A stretch of DNA of 64,000 nucleotides from Amyloporia xantha (GCA_036971615.1 JAYKKR010000009.1:1426001-1490000), one strand, 5' to 3'; numbered from the stretch's first letter, positions 1 through 12,383 are shown. Numbers and translations are program-made. The notes: generated by a model not told the origin, from the letters alone.

Positions 1-248
1 ATTGAGAATTGAAACGGGCCTATATAGTTATAATATATATACATAAATGTCTGCGGGACGACATCCAATCAGTCTCCACCTGAGTCAAGTTGCGGACTAG
101 CTGATTCTGTCAATGTCAATGGCCCTCGGCCCCGCGAGCAGGCGCTGCCCGAACACAGGATACTTTTAGTGATGGACCGCACCACATCTCTCCTGAATTG
201 TACACTCTCTACTCTTGGATTGTAGCTTTGCTTTCATAGCGATGTGTG
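1..248. other. 5' edge, no gene seen
   Basis: No coding segment is supported here. The final part is presumably the 5' flank of the metallopeptidase gene that starts at 249. Confidence 0.4.
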
Positions 249-2221
249 ATGTCGCGTTCATTTTTCAAAGCCTTTTCGTCGTTGGTTCCGGCGCAGCGTA
301 CGCAGCTATCCACTTCTAGACCCTCACCAACCGTTCCTACATCGACATGGTCTATTTATCCTGGTCAGCTACCAACGGTAGGCCAGAGAGCTATGCATGG
401 CCTTATGATCACTCAACGATCGCTTCCTAATGCATCACGTCCCATAAAACTACTGGATAGGAGACTGTTCCATGCTACGCAGCGACGAGAGGCCGCTTGC
501 TTCCCCATGTTATGGTTCCTGAAGGTCCGTGCTGCATAGTAATCTGAACAAGCTATTTCATAACGACCACTGCAGATTTCCTCCTCTATGCCCTTGGCAG
601 CGATGATCTGTCGAGTGGCGCTGACTTTTGTACCAGTGCTGATCCTTAAGCGATTCAGGATGCGCCATGAGCGACCCAAGACTCTGGAGGAGAGGGCCGC
701 GCTCGCGCCTCGGCCGTACGCCAACACGCGGACAGCATACTTCCTGCACGTCATCCGCATCCACGCCTTCCTCTTCCACATGCTCTGGATAACCCCGTTC
801 GCGCTCATAGGCCTCACGATGCTCGCGAGCCTGGAGAGGGTTCCTCTCACCGGCAGGTGCGTGTCCGCTCGCAGCGCATCACATCATAACCGCGACGCAT
901 TCTGATTTACGCTGACAGGTGGAGAATGATGCTTCTTTCCCCCGAGGAGGAGGGGGAGATCGCTGCGCAGCTCGCGGGCTCAGAGTGGTACCGCGCTGTC
1001 GCTGAGATTCTCTCCCAATCTGGGGCGACCACGATCGTGAGTCCCGCCGACTGGCGGTACGCCTGGGTGCTGTCGACGCTCCGGCGACTGGAAGCGGCGA
1101 TCCCCGTGCTGCAGCGCGAAAAGGAGTTGGGTGACTGGATGGACGGCGAGGACGGCGGCGTGCCTCGGCCGCCACCCGCGGAGATCCCGCTGTACCACCG
1201 GCCAACGGTATCGAGGCCGTTCCTGCGGTTCAAGGACGCGGTGCAGGCGCACAGGATGTTCGCACCCGAGGACCCCATCGCGGGTCCGCCATACTCGCTC
1301 TTGGTTGTGGACCGCCCGGAGTCGTCGAACGCGTTCTCGTACGGGTTCGGCGCCGATGGCGCGGGCGGGATCGTGGTGTTCACCGGGTTCCTGGACGACG
1401 TACTTGCCAAGTTCCCGTTCCCCGCCCCGGATGACGCGGGCGCGGGGCGGGTGTCGTGGTTCTCGAGGTTGTTTGGGGGCCTATTCACGGGAAGCGCCCC
1501 CGCGGCGCGTGTGCACCCGGCGCCGACCGAGGAGCAGACTGCGGAGCTGGCGATTCTCCTCGCGCACGAGCTCACGCACCTCATCCTGTCGCACCACATC
1601 GAGACGCTCTCGTCGGGCTCGATTGTCGGGCCTGGCATAATGTCGATCGTGACGGACGTGGTGCGCACGATGTTGTTCCCGGTCACCATGATGCGTGCGT
1701 TTCCTTTCGCTTCCCTGCGCTGACTTGTGCTAATTGACGCGCGACAGTGGGCCCGTTCATCAACGATGCCCTCGCTGGCGTGGGCAAGACGGGCTCGGGC
1801 GAGTTCGCCAAGTTGAGCGAGTATCGTACCAACCAGAAGCAAGAGATCGAAGCGGACATCGTCTCTGCCAGGTCGGTCCGCCTCTCCGTCACGTTGCTGT
1901 TTACGTCGCTGATTGTCTCTACGTAACCCTAGGATTTTAGCGCATGCAGGCTTCGACCCACGGCAGGCTGTACGCTTCTGGGAGGATAGGCAGGAGACGC
2001 CGGATTGTTCGCCCTCCCCTACGGAGGTCTTCTCAAAGGAAGACCTATTACCGCATAGTTGGGTGGGTTCCGCGCATCCCATGAATGTCATACGGGTGCG
2101 GAAGTTGAAAGGAGGAGATGGAGAGATGGGAGGCTGCACGGCGGAAGGCACGAGTCGAGAGGGAGCGGGCGAAGGCTGTTTAGATGCCACTCTAGTCATT
2201 CTTTTGGGATTCTTTGCGTAA
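249..2221 (+). CDS. OMA1: OMA1-like mitochondrial M48 metallopeptidase
   Basis: Zinc metallopeptidase of the M48 family, most like OMA1 of the mitochondrial inner membrane, which degrades misfolded membrane proteins and acts in stress signalling (family knowledge). Five exons can be read: 249-524, 576-856, 919-1694, 1748-1871 and 1933-2221. All junctions are GT/AG and keep frame, giving about 581 residues. The N-terminus (MSRSFFKAFSSLVPAQ) is basic and serine-rich like a mitochondrial presequence. A hydrophobic segment follows around residues 95-160. The catalytic HELTH lies in exon 3, and the third zinc ligand is the EAD motif of exon 4 (QEIEADIVSAR). The downstream HAGFDPRQA and HPMN motifs match the OMA1 subgroup. 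The ATG at 249 is preferred over a GTG just upstream. The C-terminus beyond HPMN is glycine-rich and poorly conserved. Confidence 0.88.
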
Positions 2222-2673
2222 TTTATTGCTTATGATAGTCTATTATATGATATTGTATTCCCTGTACTTACGTGTACTTGGTATCTTAGAAAGCCGTCTA
2301 GCTTGATACTCACTACATTACAGGTATCTATTGATTCGTACATACATGCTTGATTCAAAACCGATACTGTCTGCCATCTGGGCTCTTTACGAGTATGCCC
2401 GAGTATGCCTCTATCGAATCGAGCTTGTTGTTGCAACCTACCGGTGAGGTGAAAGGACTCGCAAGTCAACAGGCGGCTTGATGTTCTGGCTTGCGACTGT
2501 CTGGATTTGCAAACTAACGAGCGACGAACAGTACGGCACATATATACTCGATCCGCCTATATGCCTAAGTTGATCCAGAGAACGTATTATCCACATCCTA
2601 AGTACTACAACGTCCGCCGGACGCGCCCCCGACGCGCCTGGCAGAACCGCGGGCTGCACCGACCCACCCAAGC
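2222..2673. other. Convergent intergenic spacer
   Basis: Spacer between two convergent genes. It is AT-rich and I see no coding segment. It should hold both 3' UTRs. Confidence 0.4.
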
Positions 2674-3072
2674 TCAAACCGGGAGGACGCTCCCCTCGCT
2701 CGACAGCTCCTGCTTCTTGATCGACGAGCCGTAGTCGTCCTCCTGGTTGACGACCCGGGTGATGTTGACCGCGAGCGGGCGCATCGCGAAGCCCTGGTGG
2801 TCCGGGGCGAGCGAGCGCTGCTGCGTGGCCATGCCGCCGCGCGGGATCGTGGACGACTGCTGCCCGTTCGCGTTCTGCGCCCAGCCGAGCGCGACGCGCA
2901 GGTTGATGAGCATGAAGGAGATGCCGCAGATCGTGCACCAGAGGTCGCACGTCGTGAACTGGATGTTGGATTTGACTTGGTAGGTGATGAAGAAGACGAG
3001 GTTCGCGGTGCTGTGCGGTGATGGAGAAGGGGGGCGTCAGCGTGGGGTCCACGGCTGCTGATGGGGAAGGGG

Positions 3073-3125
<53 letters not shown>

Positions 3126-4139
3126 AGAGCAAAGGGACATACGATTGGAGGGCGGCACTCTCGATGATGATGGCGAGAGCACCCATGATGTTCGCGCCGC
3201 CGTATGATTTGCTGTTTATTCGCGTGCGCCATACGCGCCAGGCGATGAGTACTGCGGTGCAGGTCAAATCCGTCAGCAAGTCTGTCCAGCGAGAAGGGGA
3301 GAAAGATGCAGCGTACTCGAGCAGTACACATTCGTGCTGTACGAGGAAATTAAGGATTTATAATCGAGGGTCTTGAATATTTGGACGCAGCGAGACGCAC
3401 CTGAAGGTGAAGACACAATCGCTAGTGATCCATCGACCAGCCGATGTTTCAAAGACGTCCTCGCCCAGTGTGTATTCAGCGAACTGCCAGCAAACGCCGG
3501 TTCCGCAGGCTGCGGGTGCGTTCAGCGCAGATCTACTTCATTTATGCAGTTCCTTACCGATGAGACCACACCAAGCCATCACTGGGAAAATGATGATGAA
3601 CTTGTTGTACCCCCACACAATGTACAGACGATAAATCTGCGACCACATATTACTTTCCGGTGAGATACTGACCGCAAAGAAACGTGGAGTTCACGCACGA
3701 TCATGGCGTCCGATGTGAGCACGACTATGACCAGAAATGCGGTCTTGATGACCTCCGTCAACCAGGAGAGGTCGGCATACGCGATGATGGGCTCTGTGCC
3801 GCCCTTATAGTTGACGAACGCGTCGAACAGGCGGATGATGGTGAGTATCCAATGCTGCAGAGAAATAACGCGGTCAGTCCGGCAGCGCTCACGGTAGAGA
3901 TTACGACTGGTGCGGCGCACCCCAGTGACGAAGATGAAGATGATCTTTGCCGCTATAAACATGGGAGTCCTCCAGAATGGAATGTCGGACATGCCAGGGG
4001 AGATCTGGGCCTGCTGCTGGGCGCGGCGGACGATGAGGTAGGTGGACGTGCCGAATATGACAAAGAAAATGCCATAGAGGAAGCTCTCAAAGCACACCGT
4101 CGCGAGGTTGACGGAGATGAGGTTGAGCTCGGCGACCAT
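2674..4139 (-). CDS. Seven-helix membrane protein of mushroom-expanded family
   Basis: Integral membrane protein of a family that is expanded in Agaricomycetes and has no known function. Exon 1 (3921-4139) starts MVAELNLISVNLATV and carries two helices. Exon 2 (3699-3854) contains RLFDAFVNYKG and a helix ending LTSDAMI. Exon 3 (3558-3636) starts IYRLYIVWGYNK, a hallmark of the family. Later exons carry WITSDCVF, then TCTAVLIAWRVW (exon 5, 3143-3281), and the last helix and tail (2674-3010, ending SSEGSVLPV). The tail after the last helix is hydrophilic and probably cytosolic. The exon 4/5 junction near 3391/3281 does not close cleanly in frame with the best donor (GTGCGT), so that splice is uncertain. 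Intron 5 contains a hexanucleotide repeat. The length, about 340 residues, fits the family. Confidence 0.75.
3073..3124. repeat. Hexanucleotide microsatellite (GAGCAC)8 in intron
   Basis: Eight perfect GAGCAC units followed by a decaying ninth. They lie inside the last intron of the seven-helix protein gene. Translated in a wrong frame they give the artefactual SCSCSC and LVLVLV runs. Confidence 0.95.
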
Positions 4140-4243
4140 GATGAATTTCGGGAATCAACGCTAGCCGTGGACGGAGGAGAGGGGAGTGAGGCGACCGAGG
4201 GGGGTTCGCATGGGGCGGGGCGCGGGGAGGGGGAGGAGAGACG

Positions 4244-4252
4244 ATATATAAA
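4244..4252 (-). promoter_or_regulatory. TATA-like box for seven-helix gene
   Basis: Read on the minus strand this is TTTATATAT, about 105 bp upstream of the ATG at 4139. The surroundings are GC- and purine-rich, so the box stands out. Assignment is by position only. Confidence 0.4.
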
Positions 4253-4452
4253 CTGGGAGGGTTAGTCGCCGAACGGGAGGGGTTCGCGACCGTTGGGTGG
4301 GTGGACAAAATGATCTGCCCGGGAGCGCATTGGAGGAGAGGGAACGATGGCCAGGGACAGGAGCGCAGAGACAGAAAAAGCGGCGGCTAGATCTGCTACA
4401 GGTAAGGCCAGCCGAACGGCTAGCGAGATCTGCGATCGATAGCATGCTGTTC

Positions 4453-4514
4453 CCCTGCATGCACTCCCTGACTAAGCGGGAATCCCCTGCATGCACTCCC
4501 TGACTAAGCGGGAA
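4453..4514. repeat. 31-bp tandem duplication
   Basis: The unit CCCCTGCATGCACTCCCTGA followed by CTAAGCGGGAA occurs twice in direct succession. I see no coding meaning. Confidence 0.85.
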
Positions 4515-7470
4515 CGATGAGTGAAGAGGTAGTCAAGACCACCGTGTTAGTGACCTTTTACAGTCTCTGTACGGTGGATATCGCGGTAGTTGGCAGCCAG
4601 GGCGTATCCATGTTGTGATTGAGTTCGTGTAAAGGGACTTTGTCACGAGAGAAACGACCTCAAGTCTCGCTTATCCACGCACTCAAGAATTCGAAATCAA
4701 AGAGAAGATAAAAAAGAATCGAACATCACAGTACTTTGACTTGGCGGGAATTCTGATACGATCGACGCGTGGAAGGTGTGCTAAACCCAATTTCAGACGC
4801 TAGTGCACAGATCGTTGTCGATCGCGAGCTGACAGAGCCGCAGCCCTCCTTTATTCCCCTGTAACCAGCAGTCAAGACGATGTTCGAGCGTACATCTCTC
4901 ACCTCGCGATATTCTGCACATTCCAACAGTGAAGAGGTCCCAATCCGTGCATTGCCGCCGGGGATCGAGCAATGCAGATCTTTGATGAGTCTGCCAGAAT
5001 CACGGGTCTTCGTAGATCCTCGCGTTCGACTAGAACCAGAGCGCTGCCGTAGCAGCGTAATCCACGAAACAAGTGCTACAACCTTACGCCATCCTCTGAA
5101 CTGGTCGCAACTATCTGACGGGGCGTTGCCATAGAAGCTTTCCGCAACGCCAAAGTGGTTTCACCCGAGTTGCAGGAAGCATAGTCGACGCGTCTTACAC
5201 GTTAGATTTCTTCACTGGATAGGTTTCGCATGTCACGTGAAGTGTATGGGTGATTTTTTCACACTCGAAATACATTTTTCCAAGATCGTAACACGACGGT
5301 AGTATCGTCAGTAACGGAGGATGGTAACGGAGACCCAAGTGAGGTGCTTAATCCCTAATTTCTGGCATTCGGGCCTGCTTGTCTGGACATTTTTATTCCT
5401 GAGAACGGATTTGAATATTTGAACAGAACATAAAGCATTTCGCAGCGATGATGGTTTCTGGGAAGACGAGCACGTCGGAACGGCAGAAATTAGGGAACAG
5501 TCACTGCAGGCCTGAATCCACCGAACAAGACGCATGCACTAAATCTGAAAACTCCGAATTCCGACCCCACCAGCGACCATTTTGCTGATCCTTCGACGAT
5601 AGCCGTCCAGGCGACGCCTTTAGGTTCTCCCTTGGCCCTCGGGGCGCCATGCGCCAGGAATCCCAGGATATAGCGTTCAATCATGGATCACCAGATTGCG
5701 ATCTGCGCAGCGGGCACGGACATCCAGTAGCGCGTGACGGAGATAACGCTCCAACTTGCGAAATCCGAGGAGAAAGCCGTACGAATATTTGCACCGCGCG
5801 ATAAGGACCGGTGGATGCTGGGCTTCCGTGTGCCCCGGGCTTGGCGGCCCGCGGAGTGCCGCCGCGCACATATGCGCTGTGCAATGTTCACATATATGAG
5901 GTGAGTATGTCTGGAATCTAGATCGCGTCGGGGGACAGGGAGAGCCTGTGAAGATGTGTAGCGTTGGAGTCTAGCTGAACGAGGCCAACGCAGGAGCCAC
6001 TCCCGTCAATGACTTGGAGAAATCATGGGTCCAGTGGCAGCAAATGAATGGAAAGCCCACTACGCAGACTCTGCGTGTATGTCGCCGGAGGCAGGAGGTA
6101 GAAAGGTAGCAAGAAGCAGATGTTTTTATCCGTGGTGAAGAACAGGACAAGGGCGTACATGCTGTTACTGGCAGGAACGCACTTCCATGAAGTAAAGAAG
6201 GAGGTGTCGGACAGAGCCACTGGCACGCTAGCTAGAGCAGTTGAGCGATGTCTAGGTGCACCGGATTGTTGATGCGAGACGTCGACCTTGTCAGGCGTGC
6301 TTCGAGTCGCGATGTTGCCTGCGAACCGTTGGACAGGGATGAGAGAGTAGATCACATCGCGCGACCAGACCAAAGAGCCCTCGGCGTGAAAGATATACCT
6401 AGCGAGGGCGCGCTCGAGAGAATAATAAGCTACGTCAACAATGGTAAATTCTGGAGTCCTCAGTCTGAGCGAGGCGGATGAGACCGCGAGTCCTGCGTTA
6501 ACAGTATGCAGAGTCGGAGACTTGATCGTTAGCTCTGCTAGGGGAGGCCCGGAAGCGGCGACTCGCATGCGGCGCTGCGCTGTTGCCTATGAGATGTTGT
6601 CCACCCAAAATGTGGATTGTTCACCTCAGATTGTCCAAGACCATCCAACCCAAGAAATCACCATCGAACGGATGGAACTCCCCCGAAAAATGGACGCCGA
6701 GCGGCGCAGTACGTAGAGTCTAGACCCATCATGAAAGTTGAGAACAAACCCGTGGCAGTCTGCCAGCAGCGTTCCGAATCGGAGAGCTGTACCAGCGCAT
6801 GCCAGAAGTTTCTGTCTGGCGTAAAAGCTTGGGCATAACTTTGCACCGGCTACTCAAGAAGCCGGCCGATCGAAGATCGTGGATCTCGCTTGTGCGCCCG
6901 CCCGGCCCCGCCGCCGCGCCGTTCTGCGCAGGGCCCGCCGACGTCGCTACCTCGAGAGTCGAGATTACGTCGCGTCGGGTGATCAAACATGCTGGTGATT
7001 TCTCTGTGCTGAACTCCATATGAATATATATTTCGTTCACTCACTACAATCGAGAATTTGTCAACTGTATCGACCATGGAATGTCATGAATCAGTTTCAA
7101 TTCAGCTCTAGAACTCATGCGCAAGACTTGCCATCGACGCCAAGTCTACTGTTAGTACTCAACCTAGTCAGTATTGCTACCAGAAACAGGTCACTCATTG
7201 CCACGCAGTACGCTAGCCGAGGGCCTAGAAACGGCGCTGTATAGTCTGGATGGTGCCGGACAGGTCTAGCCTGCGACTGGTCACACTCTCGAACTGGCCA
7301 GGCGCGTAAGACAAGGAAAGAGTCGCTAGAGTGTACATGTCCCTCCGGTAGATGTTGCAGAGAGTGCTGGTGTCATTTCAAAGGGTACAAGGTCAAGTCC
7401 ATCTATAGTGAATAGAATTGACTCGTCTGTACACCCGCTTTACAATGCAGTAGAAAACGCGAAAACAGGT

Positions 7471-8067
7471 CTAGTGCTCGTTCAGCGTAACAGAGTCGTG
7501 GCCGTGGTAGTGGAGGGCGTACACTGAGACTCAGAGTGAGCATGGATAAATGCAAGCAACCTTCACGTTTCGTACCGGATCCACATTCAGGGCAGCGCCT
7601 CTTCTTCTCCGTTGTGAGGGTCATCCAGAGCAGCTCATGTGACTCGGCGGGGCAGCCAGTGCAACCAATGATGCGCGAGGGTTCCTAGTAATGGAAAGGA
7701 CGAGTCAGGCATGCAAGAGAAACAAACAAAGCACCAATACGAGAGATATTCGATCTAAACTGCAGGCAATGACATACCCAGGAAGGAACACTGATGGGGT
7801 CAGCGAGGGTGCCAATCCGGCTCGAGTCCAGCGGCTTCAGGTCGAACACCTCAATGCCCTCCTTCTCACCGAGCACCTGGATACGCTCGAGACCGGTGGC
7901 CTGAATATCATCGCTTGGGACCTCACCGGCCTTCGCGCCAGGGCCCGTAGAGCTGAGGCGAACCGCCGCCCGAAAAGGCGAGCAGGGGTGGTAGAGAGGG
8001 CGCGGACGGCCACAGAGGACGGCCTGAGAGCAGAGCGGGCGACCGAACGGACGGCGGCTTGGAACAT
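7471..8067 (-). CDS. COX4: Cytochrome c oxidase subunit 4 (human COX5B type)
   Basis: Nuclear-encoded, zinc-binding subunit of respiratory complex IV, in the inner mitochondrial membrane. The mature part reads AKAGEVPSDDIQATGLER, then KPLDSSRIGT, up to VPSW at 7778. The exon 7576-7684 carries the zinc ligands GCTGCP and CPECGS, and the last exon (7471-7523) gives VYALHYHGHDSVTLNEH. Introns at 7524-7575 and 7685-7777 splice in frame. The presequence beginning MFQAAVRSVARSALRP and containing RALSTTPAR starts at 8067 and is typically mitochondrial. However, it lies in a different frame from the mature protein, and no normal-sized intron joins them: the shift would need a 2 mod 3 removal near 7930-8000. 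This may be an assembly indel, an unusual intron, or a real lesion. The family call is very secure; the 5' structure is not. Confidence 0.85.
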
Positions 8068-8410
8068 GGTTTTTTGTTGGAAAGGACGACAACAGCACAC
8101 GGTGTGGTTGAGCGGGACTGCACGGAAGATGACGGTGATGCGTAGCGTGACTGTGACGGATGGCTTGTCACTCCCGCTGCCTCGGCACGATCCCGGCCGT
8201 CCTCGACGACATATCCAGGAATGGCAAGTCTCTTCGAATGGAAGCTGGCGGCGCAAGTTGATGTCAAGCCCAAAAATACGACGCTGTCGAACATGCTCAA
8301 CACTCGTCCAGAGGCATTCACTTGTCTTGAACCATTCGTTTCCCCCTCACCGCCCGTCTCACCTACCGCAACTTGGCCACTGGTGGCCATTCCGCTCGTT
8401 CACAACCACG

Positions 8411-8420
8411 ATACTATATA
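8411..8420 (+). promoter_or_regulatory. TATA-like box before Ca2+/H+ exchanger
   Basis: ACTATATA lies about 140 bp upstream of the preferred ATG at 8555 and only about 35 bp before the alternative ATG at 8447. This is one reason for favouring the downstream start. Confidence 0.3.
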
Positions 8421-8554
8421 CCGTCTAGTTAATCTAGGACAGACTAATGCTCTCTCAATCTCCTACGAACGAACCGCTCACATCTCATCATGGACGCGCA
8501 TACATACCATCATCATCGAACCCGAGGTATCCTAGTCACCTCCGAGCGATACCC

Positions 8555-11500
8555 ATGACGCGCACTTCAACTCGACTATCATCGCAATCCGTCGCGTCGT
8601 ACTCCTCAACCACAGAGCTCGTTCATCACAGCGAGGCAAACCGCACGAATAGAATGAGTCTGAGCGAGAAAATCATGTCCTGGAGCTGGCGGGCCGAGAA
8701 GTTACCCGACTCAGAGATGAACGAGTTAGGCGTACCAGAGCCTGAGGAGCCAAATAATATCCAGAAGCCGCGCATGAAGGCATGGCAGGGCTGGCAGTTT
8801 ATCCTATTCGGCTCCTGTGACTGAAGTTATATTGGAAATTGAGCTGCCTTTACTGACTATATGCTACTATTTGCAGGGCTGAATGTCTTTCTGTTGCTCA
8901 TTCCTATATCCGTACGTGTCTCTCTGTTTTCAACCGTCACCATATTCCGTATTTATTTCTCCTGCGGCAGTGGATATTGAAACTGGCTACGTCAGGATCC
9001 GACACCCTGATCTTTACATGTAGGAGCTACAGTTTATCTGTTTGCCTGCGTGATATGAAACCCATGTCACATTTTCATTTTTACAAGCTTGCATGATCGC
9101 TATGATACCTCTCGTGAAGGTGCGGCATCTTGAGTCATTGCGCTATTTCTGGTAAATATAGAGTTCCTCTAGCTGCACGATCTTGCTATCAGCGTACTCT
9201 CTCGACGCATCGGGGGCTCGAAGACAGGTTTACTGAACGCTAGCTTTGTACGTCATGTCATATACCTTCATTTGGGACCTTTTTTGACGTTCAGAAGAGC
9301 AACGTGTGAGTATGATAATTTTTTGTAGGACTCGATCTGGTGATAATCCTGTTACTCTTGTCTCGGTGGTCTCAATCGTCGTAGTGTTGAACTGGTCGTA
9401 GCGGTAGCTCTCCTCACCTGTTTGTATTATATTTCCTTGCTCATGTGTGGTCATTAGATCATCGCCCTTCGCAAGTGCGAACTTCGTGTTGTGCAATCGT
9501 CTCGTATGTCTTTCCTCCTTTTGAGTGACCATTTAGATCTAATCATCCCCGTGAGAACAGTAGTAGGGTCCATTCTGAGCAAGCTTCGTAAGTATTGCAA
9601 CCGAAGAACTTGGCAACCTGATTTTATCAATCCTCACTGACTGACTACCGGTTATCTCAGTCTTGATTCTCGGCATGTGCTTTTTCGCCGGCGGTATGCG
9701 ATTCTCCCAACAGGACTTTGATTCCAGTGAGCATGCTCTCTTTTCAGGCTTTTGGTCACGCTAACTGTGCCGTCGTACGCTTTCTCAGCCGCAACGCAGA
9801 TTCATTCTTCCCTGCTCAGCATTAGTGTCGGAGCTGTTTGCCTCCCGGCTGCGTATCACTTTGCGCTCTCGTACAACGTAGAGGATGCGTTGCAAGCGGG
9901 AACAACACTGGACCAGCAAAAGGAGGACTTGTTGAAAATGAGCCATAGCGTACGCATTTCTCTTTTCGCTTCGTAAGAATTGGCTGTGTGAATATAATGT
10001 TGCTGACATGATTTTCGACAGGTCTCGTTCCTTCTTCTATTCAGTACGTGTCAAGCATCATCTTCCTGCACAGCGATCGTTTATATGGACTCTGGCTATA
10101 GTCTACTTCTCCTACTTACTCTTCCAGCTCTGGTCCCATACGCATCTCTACCAAGATAGTTCAAAGCCAAGCGACAAGCTCCCCGTGACTGTCTCCATGC
10201 GATCTGTTACTGAACGCGTGCGCAAGAGGAGTAACACCCTGCGCGAACGACGCTCACATTCCCAATCAAGCTCGATTCGATCGGCGCGGTCTAAGCAGTC
10301 GTTGCCTCTCTCTGTCGGAGACCATAAGAGCGGAAAGAAAGACAAGTCGAGTCCGGTAGAGGAGGCACCTGAAACCTCTTTCGATCTGGGCGACGACCTG
10401 CTATCTCCTGATTCGTTCCATCGCGATATCCCCACGAATCAGACTGGATCGCGCGAGAGGAAGGCCTATCTTCTTTCGCCGTTTGGCACTACGTCGCAGG
10501 TGACGCTGTCGATGAACGAATTTGGGGCACCGGCACGTAATGATCCTACCATACGCCTTGTCCCCGAGAAGGCGCGGGTTCGGAGTCTCAGCGGGAGTAG
10601 ACATTTTAGTGGCGGATCAAGGGGCTCTTCCAGCTCGTCGGACAATCTAGCTAGCGATAAGGGGAGCGCGTACGGTAGCGGGCGGAACTCGCCCGTGAGC
10701 GAGGTCTTGTCGGCGTACACGATGGATCGGGGGCACGTCGTGCGCAAGGCAAAGGATGGTGATGGCAAGGTCAATGGTCGCCTGAGCATCGACGTTGATG
10801 TTCGGGAAGTCCGAGGCCACAGTGAACGACTTGAAGCTGAGAGAAGTGGATCGGCGTCTCCCTCACCGGCAGCGGTGCCAGAAGAGGAGCCCGAGATGAG
10901 CTGGATGATGATCATAGTCCTCCTGACGACCGTGACAGTGGTGGGTCATTTTCAATATCCCTTTGCAAAGAAAGAGTGAGTACTGATCTGCGAGTTCTAT
11001 CTGTCTCTCCAAAGCTTGTCACCATCGATGCGGAGTGGCTAGTGGATTCCATGGACAGCCTCTCTCCGACACTCAGCAAGGAGTGGATTGGACTCATCCT
11101 GTTGCCCATCGTGAGCTCCATCGCAGGTATGCTCGCCACGGATTCAGCAACCAGGCTTGTCTGATTTTGTGCCTTGTAGAATGCGTGACAGCTGTGAATG
11201 TCTCGGTCAAGGACCAGCTGACCTTGAGCATCAGTGTTGCAGTCGGCTCTACTATCGTGAGTGTGTTCCTATGCGTTGTCTACGCATTAAATTAACCGTA
11301 CCATGTCTTTAGCAAACCGCCCTCTTCGTCATTCCTTCTATGGTTATCCTGGGATGGATCTTAGACAAACCTCTAGCCCTGTTATTCGATCCGTTCGAGT
11401 CGGTGGTAAGCTGATTTCATTGGTATCCGGTATCAAGGGCCTCATGCCTTAGGCTTAAAATTACTGCTAGGTTCTCTACATTTCAGGTAAGCGATCTTTA

Positions 11501-11833
11501 TAGGAAAGTCGATACCAGGGAATTCCTCACCCGGTCTGTCTCACTGCGCAGTGCACATCATGGGCTATGTCGTGGCTGATGGCAAGTCGAACTGGCTAGA
11601 AGGGGTTATCCTCATTTGTACGTTGAACTCAGTTGATGTCCGACAACTACTGGCTACTGGCTTACATGTCTGCTAGGTCTGTACCTCGTCATTGCCGTTA
11701 CTTTCTGGTTCTACCCAGGTAGGATCAACTTATGTCCTTCGCTCTTGTGTGGTGATTTATGACTGATCGCAATGCAGGATCCAACTTCTCCAGCACCCTG
11801 GCGGTGTGTGTCGACACGGTTGCACCTTCGTGA
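8555..11833 (+). CDS. VCX1: Vacuolar Ca2+/H+ exchanger (CAX/VCX1 family)
   Basis: Cation/proton antiporter that loads Ca2+ into the vacuole (family knowledge). More than ten short exons give conserved CAX segments in order: WLNVFLLLIPIS, ATSGSDTLIF, GLLNAS, SVELVVAVAL, LRKCELRVVQSS, LVGSILSKL, LGMCFFAGGMRFSQQ, YNVEDALQAGTTLDQQKED, FQLWSHTHLYQDS, then after the loop WLVDSMDSLSPTLSKEWIG, VKDQLTLSISVAVGSTI, QTALFVIP and LALLFDPFE, ending TLAVCVDTVAPS. The two helical halves are separated by a loop of about 230 residues, rich in Ser, Arg and Asp, at 10150-10900. This is much longer than the short acidic loop of yeast Vcx1. ATG 8447, in the same frame, is an alternative start that adds 36 residues. 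Many introns are only 45-70 bp. Confidence 0.88.
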
Positions 11834-12383
11834 ACTGCCCCGGTGTCCACCAGCCCCATCACGCCACACATGTGCGGTTGCACATTGCAAGTAGCGCATT
11901 TGACCGATACCTCTGTATTCTCACATCCTAGCGACGGCGGACTTAGATCGTAGATACTGATTCTGTAGCAAATATGTAGATAGAGAACCAGACGTTATTT
12001 TCTCGTCCTTCGTGTAATCGCTTCTGTAGCCCTATCGAGATGTAATATTAATGCAGCCTATTCTTAGTTGGTGAGCTGACCAGATTACCTACCCTACTTT
12101 GTGGACCACTGAGGTCAATTGCAACTCCCAAATACTCCCAAGTATCACGATCGGCGTATCGGTGTAAGTTTCGGCATTATCCGTCACTCAGGCTTGGACT
12201 TCTACCGCCACCTTGTAATTTAAGTTGCTACTACTTGCAGGCTCCCTTACCCAAATCCTGTCTGGAACAAGGGCCGATTCTTCATTCTACTGTCTCGAGG
12301 GAGCTTCTGTGTTCTTGCTTAACTGCCCGCTCCTGCACATCACTGAGAACGACATCAAGGCGCCGTCCTCCGCCATTGTAGAC
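11834..12383. other. Spacer, no gene seen
   Basis: This stretch holds the 3' flank of the exchanger and the promoter of the SDH assembly factor. No additional coding segment is supported. Confidence 0.4.

Larger units (their letters stand above)
4140..7470. other. Long intergenic region without recognised gene
   Basis: About 3.3 kb with only short unrecognised open frames. The longest is minus 6023-6568 (181 codons). Its 3' half is hydrophobic (LPFYLLPPATYTQS), but it has no family resemblance I can name and no supported splice partners. A second hydrophobic minus frame lies at 5688-5891. Either could be part of a decayed membrane-protein gene. A tandem duplication lies at 4453-4514. Confidence 0.3.

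Noticed and set aside
907..2199. 430-codon minus frame
   Set aside because: Antisense shadow of the GC-rich metallopeptidase gene; no domain is seen.
2438..3331. 297-codon minus frame with alternating Arg-Ala run
   Set aside because: Runs through introns and the GAGCAC microsatellite in a wrong frame of the seven-helix gene.
6023..6568. 181-codon minus frame with hydrophobic segments
   Set aside because: No family match, no splice partners and unremarkable codon use. Left as a mention in the intergenic region only.
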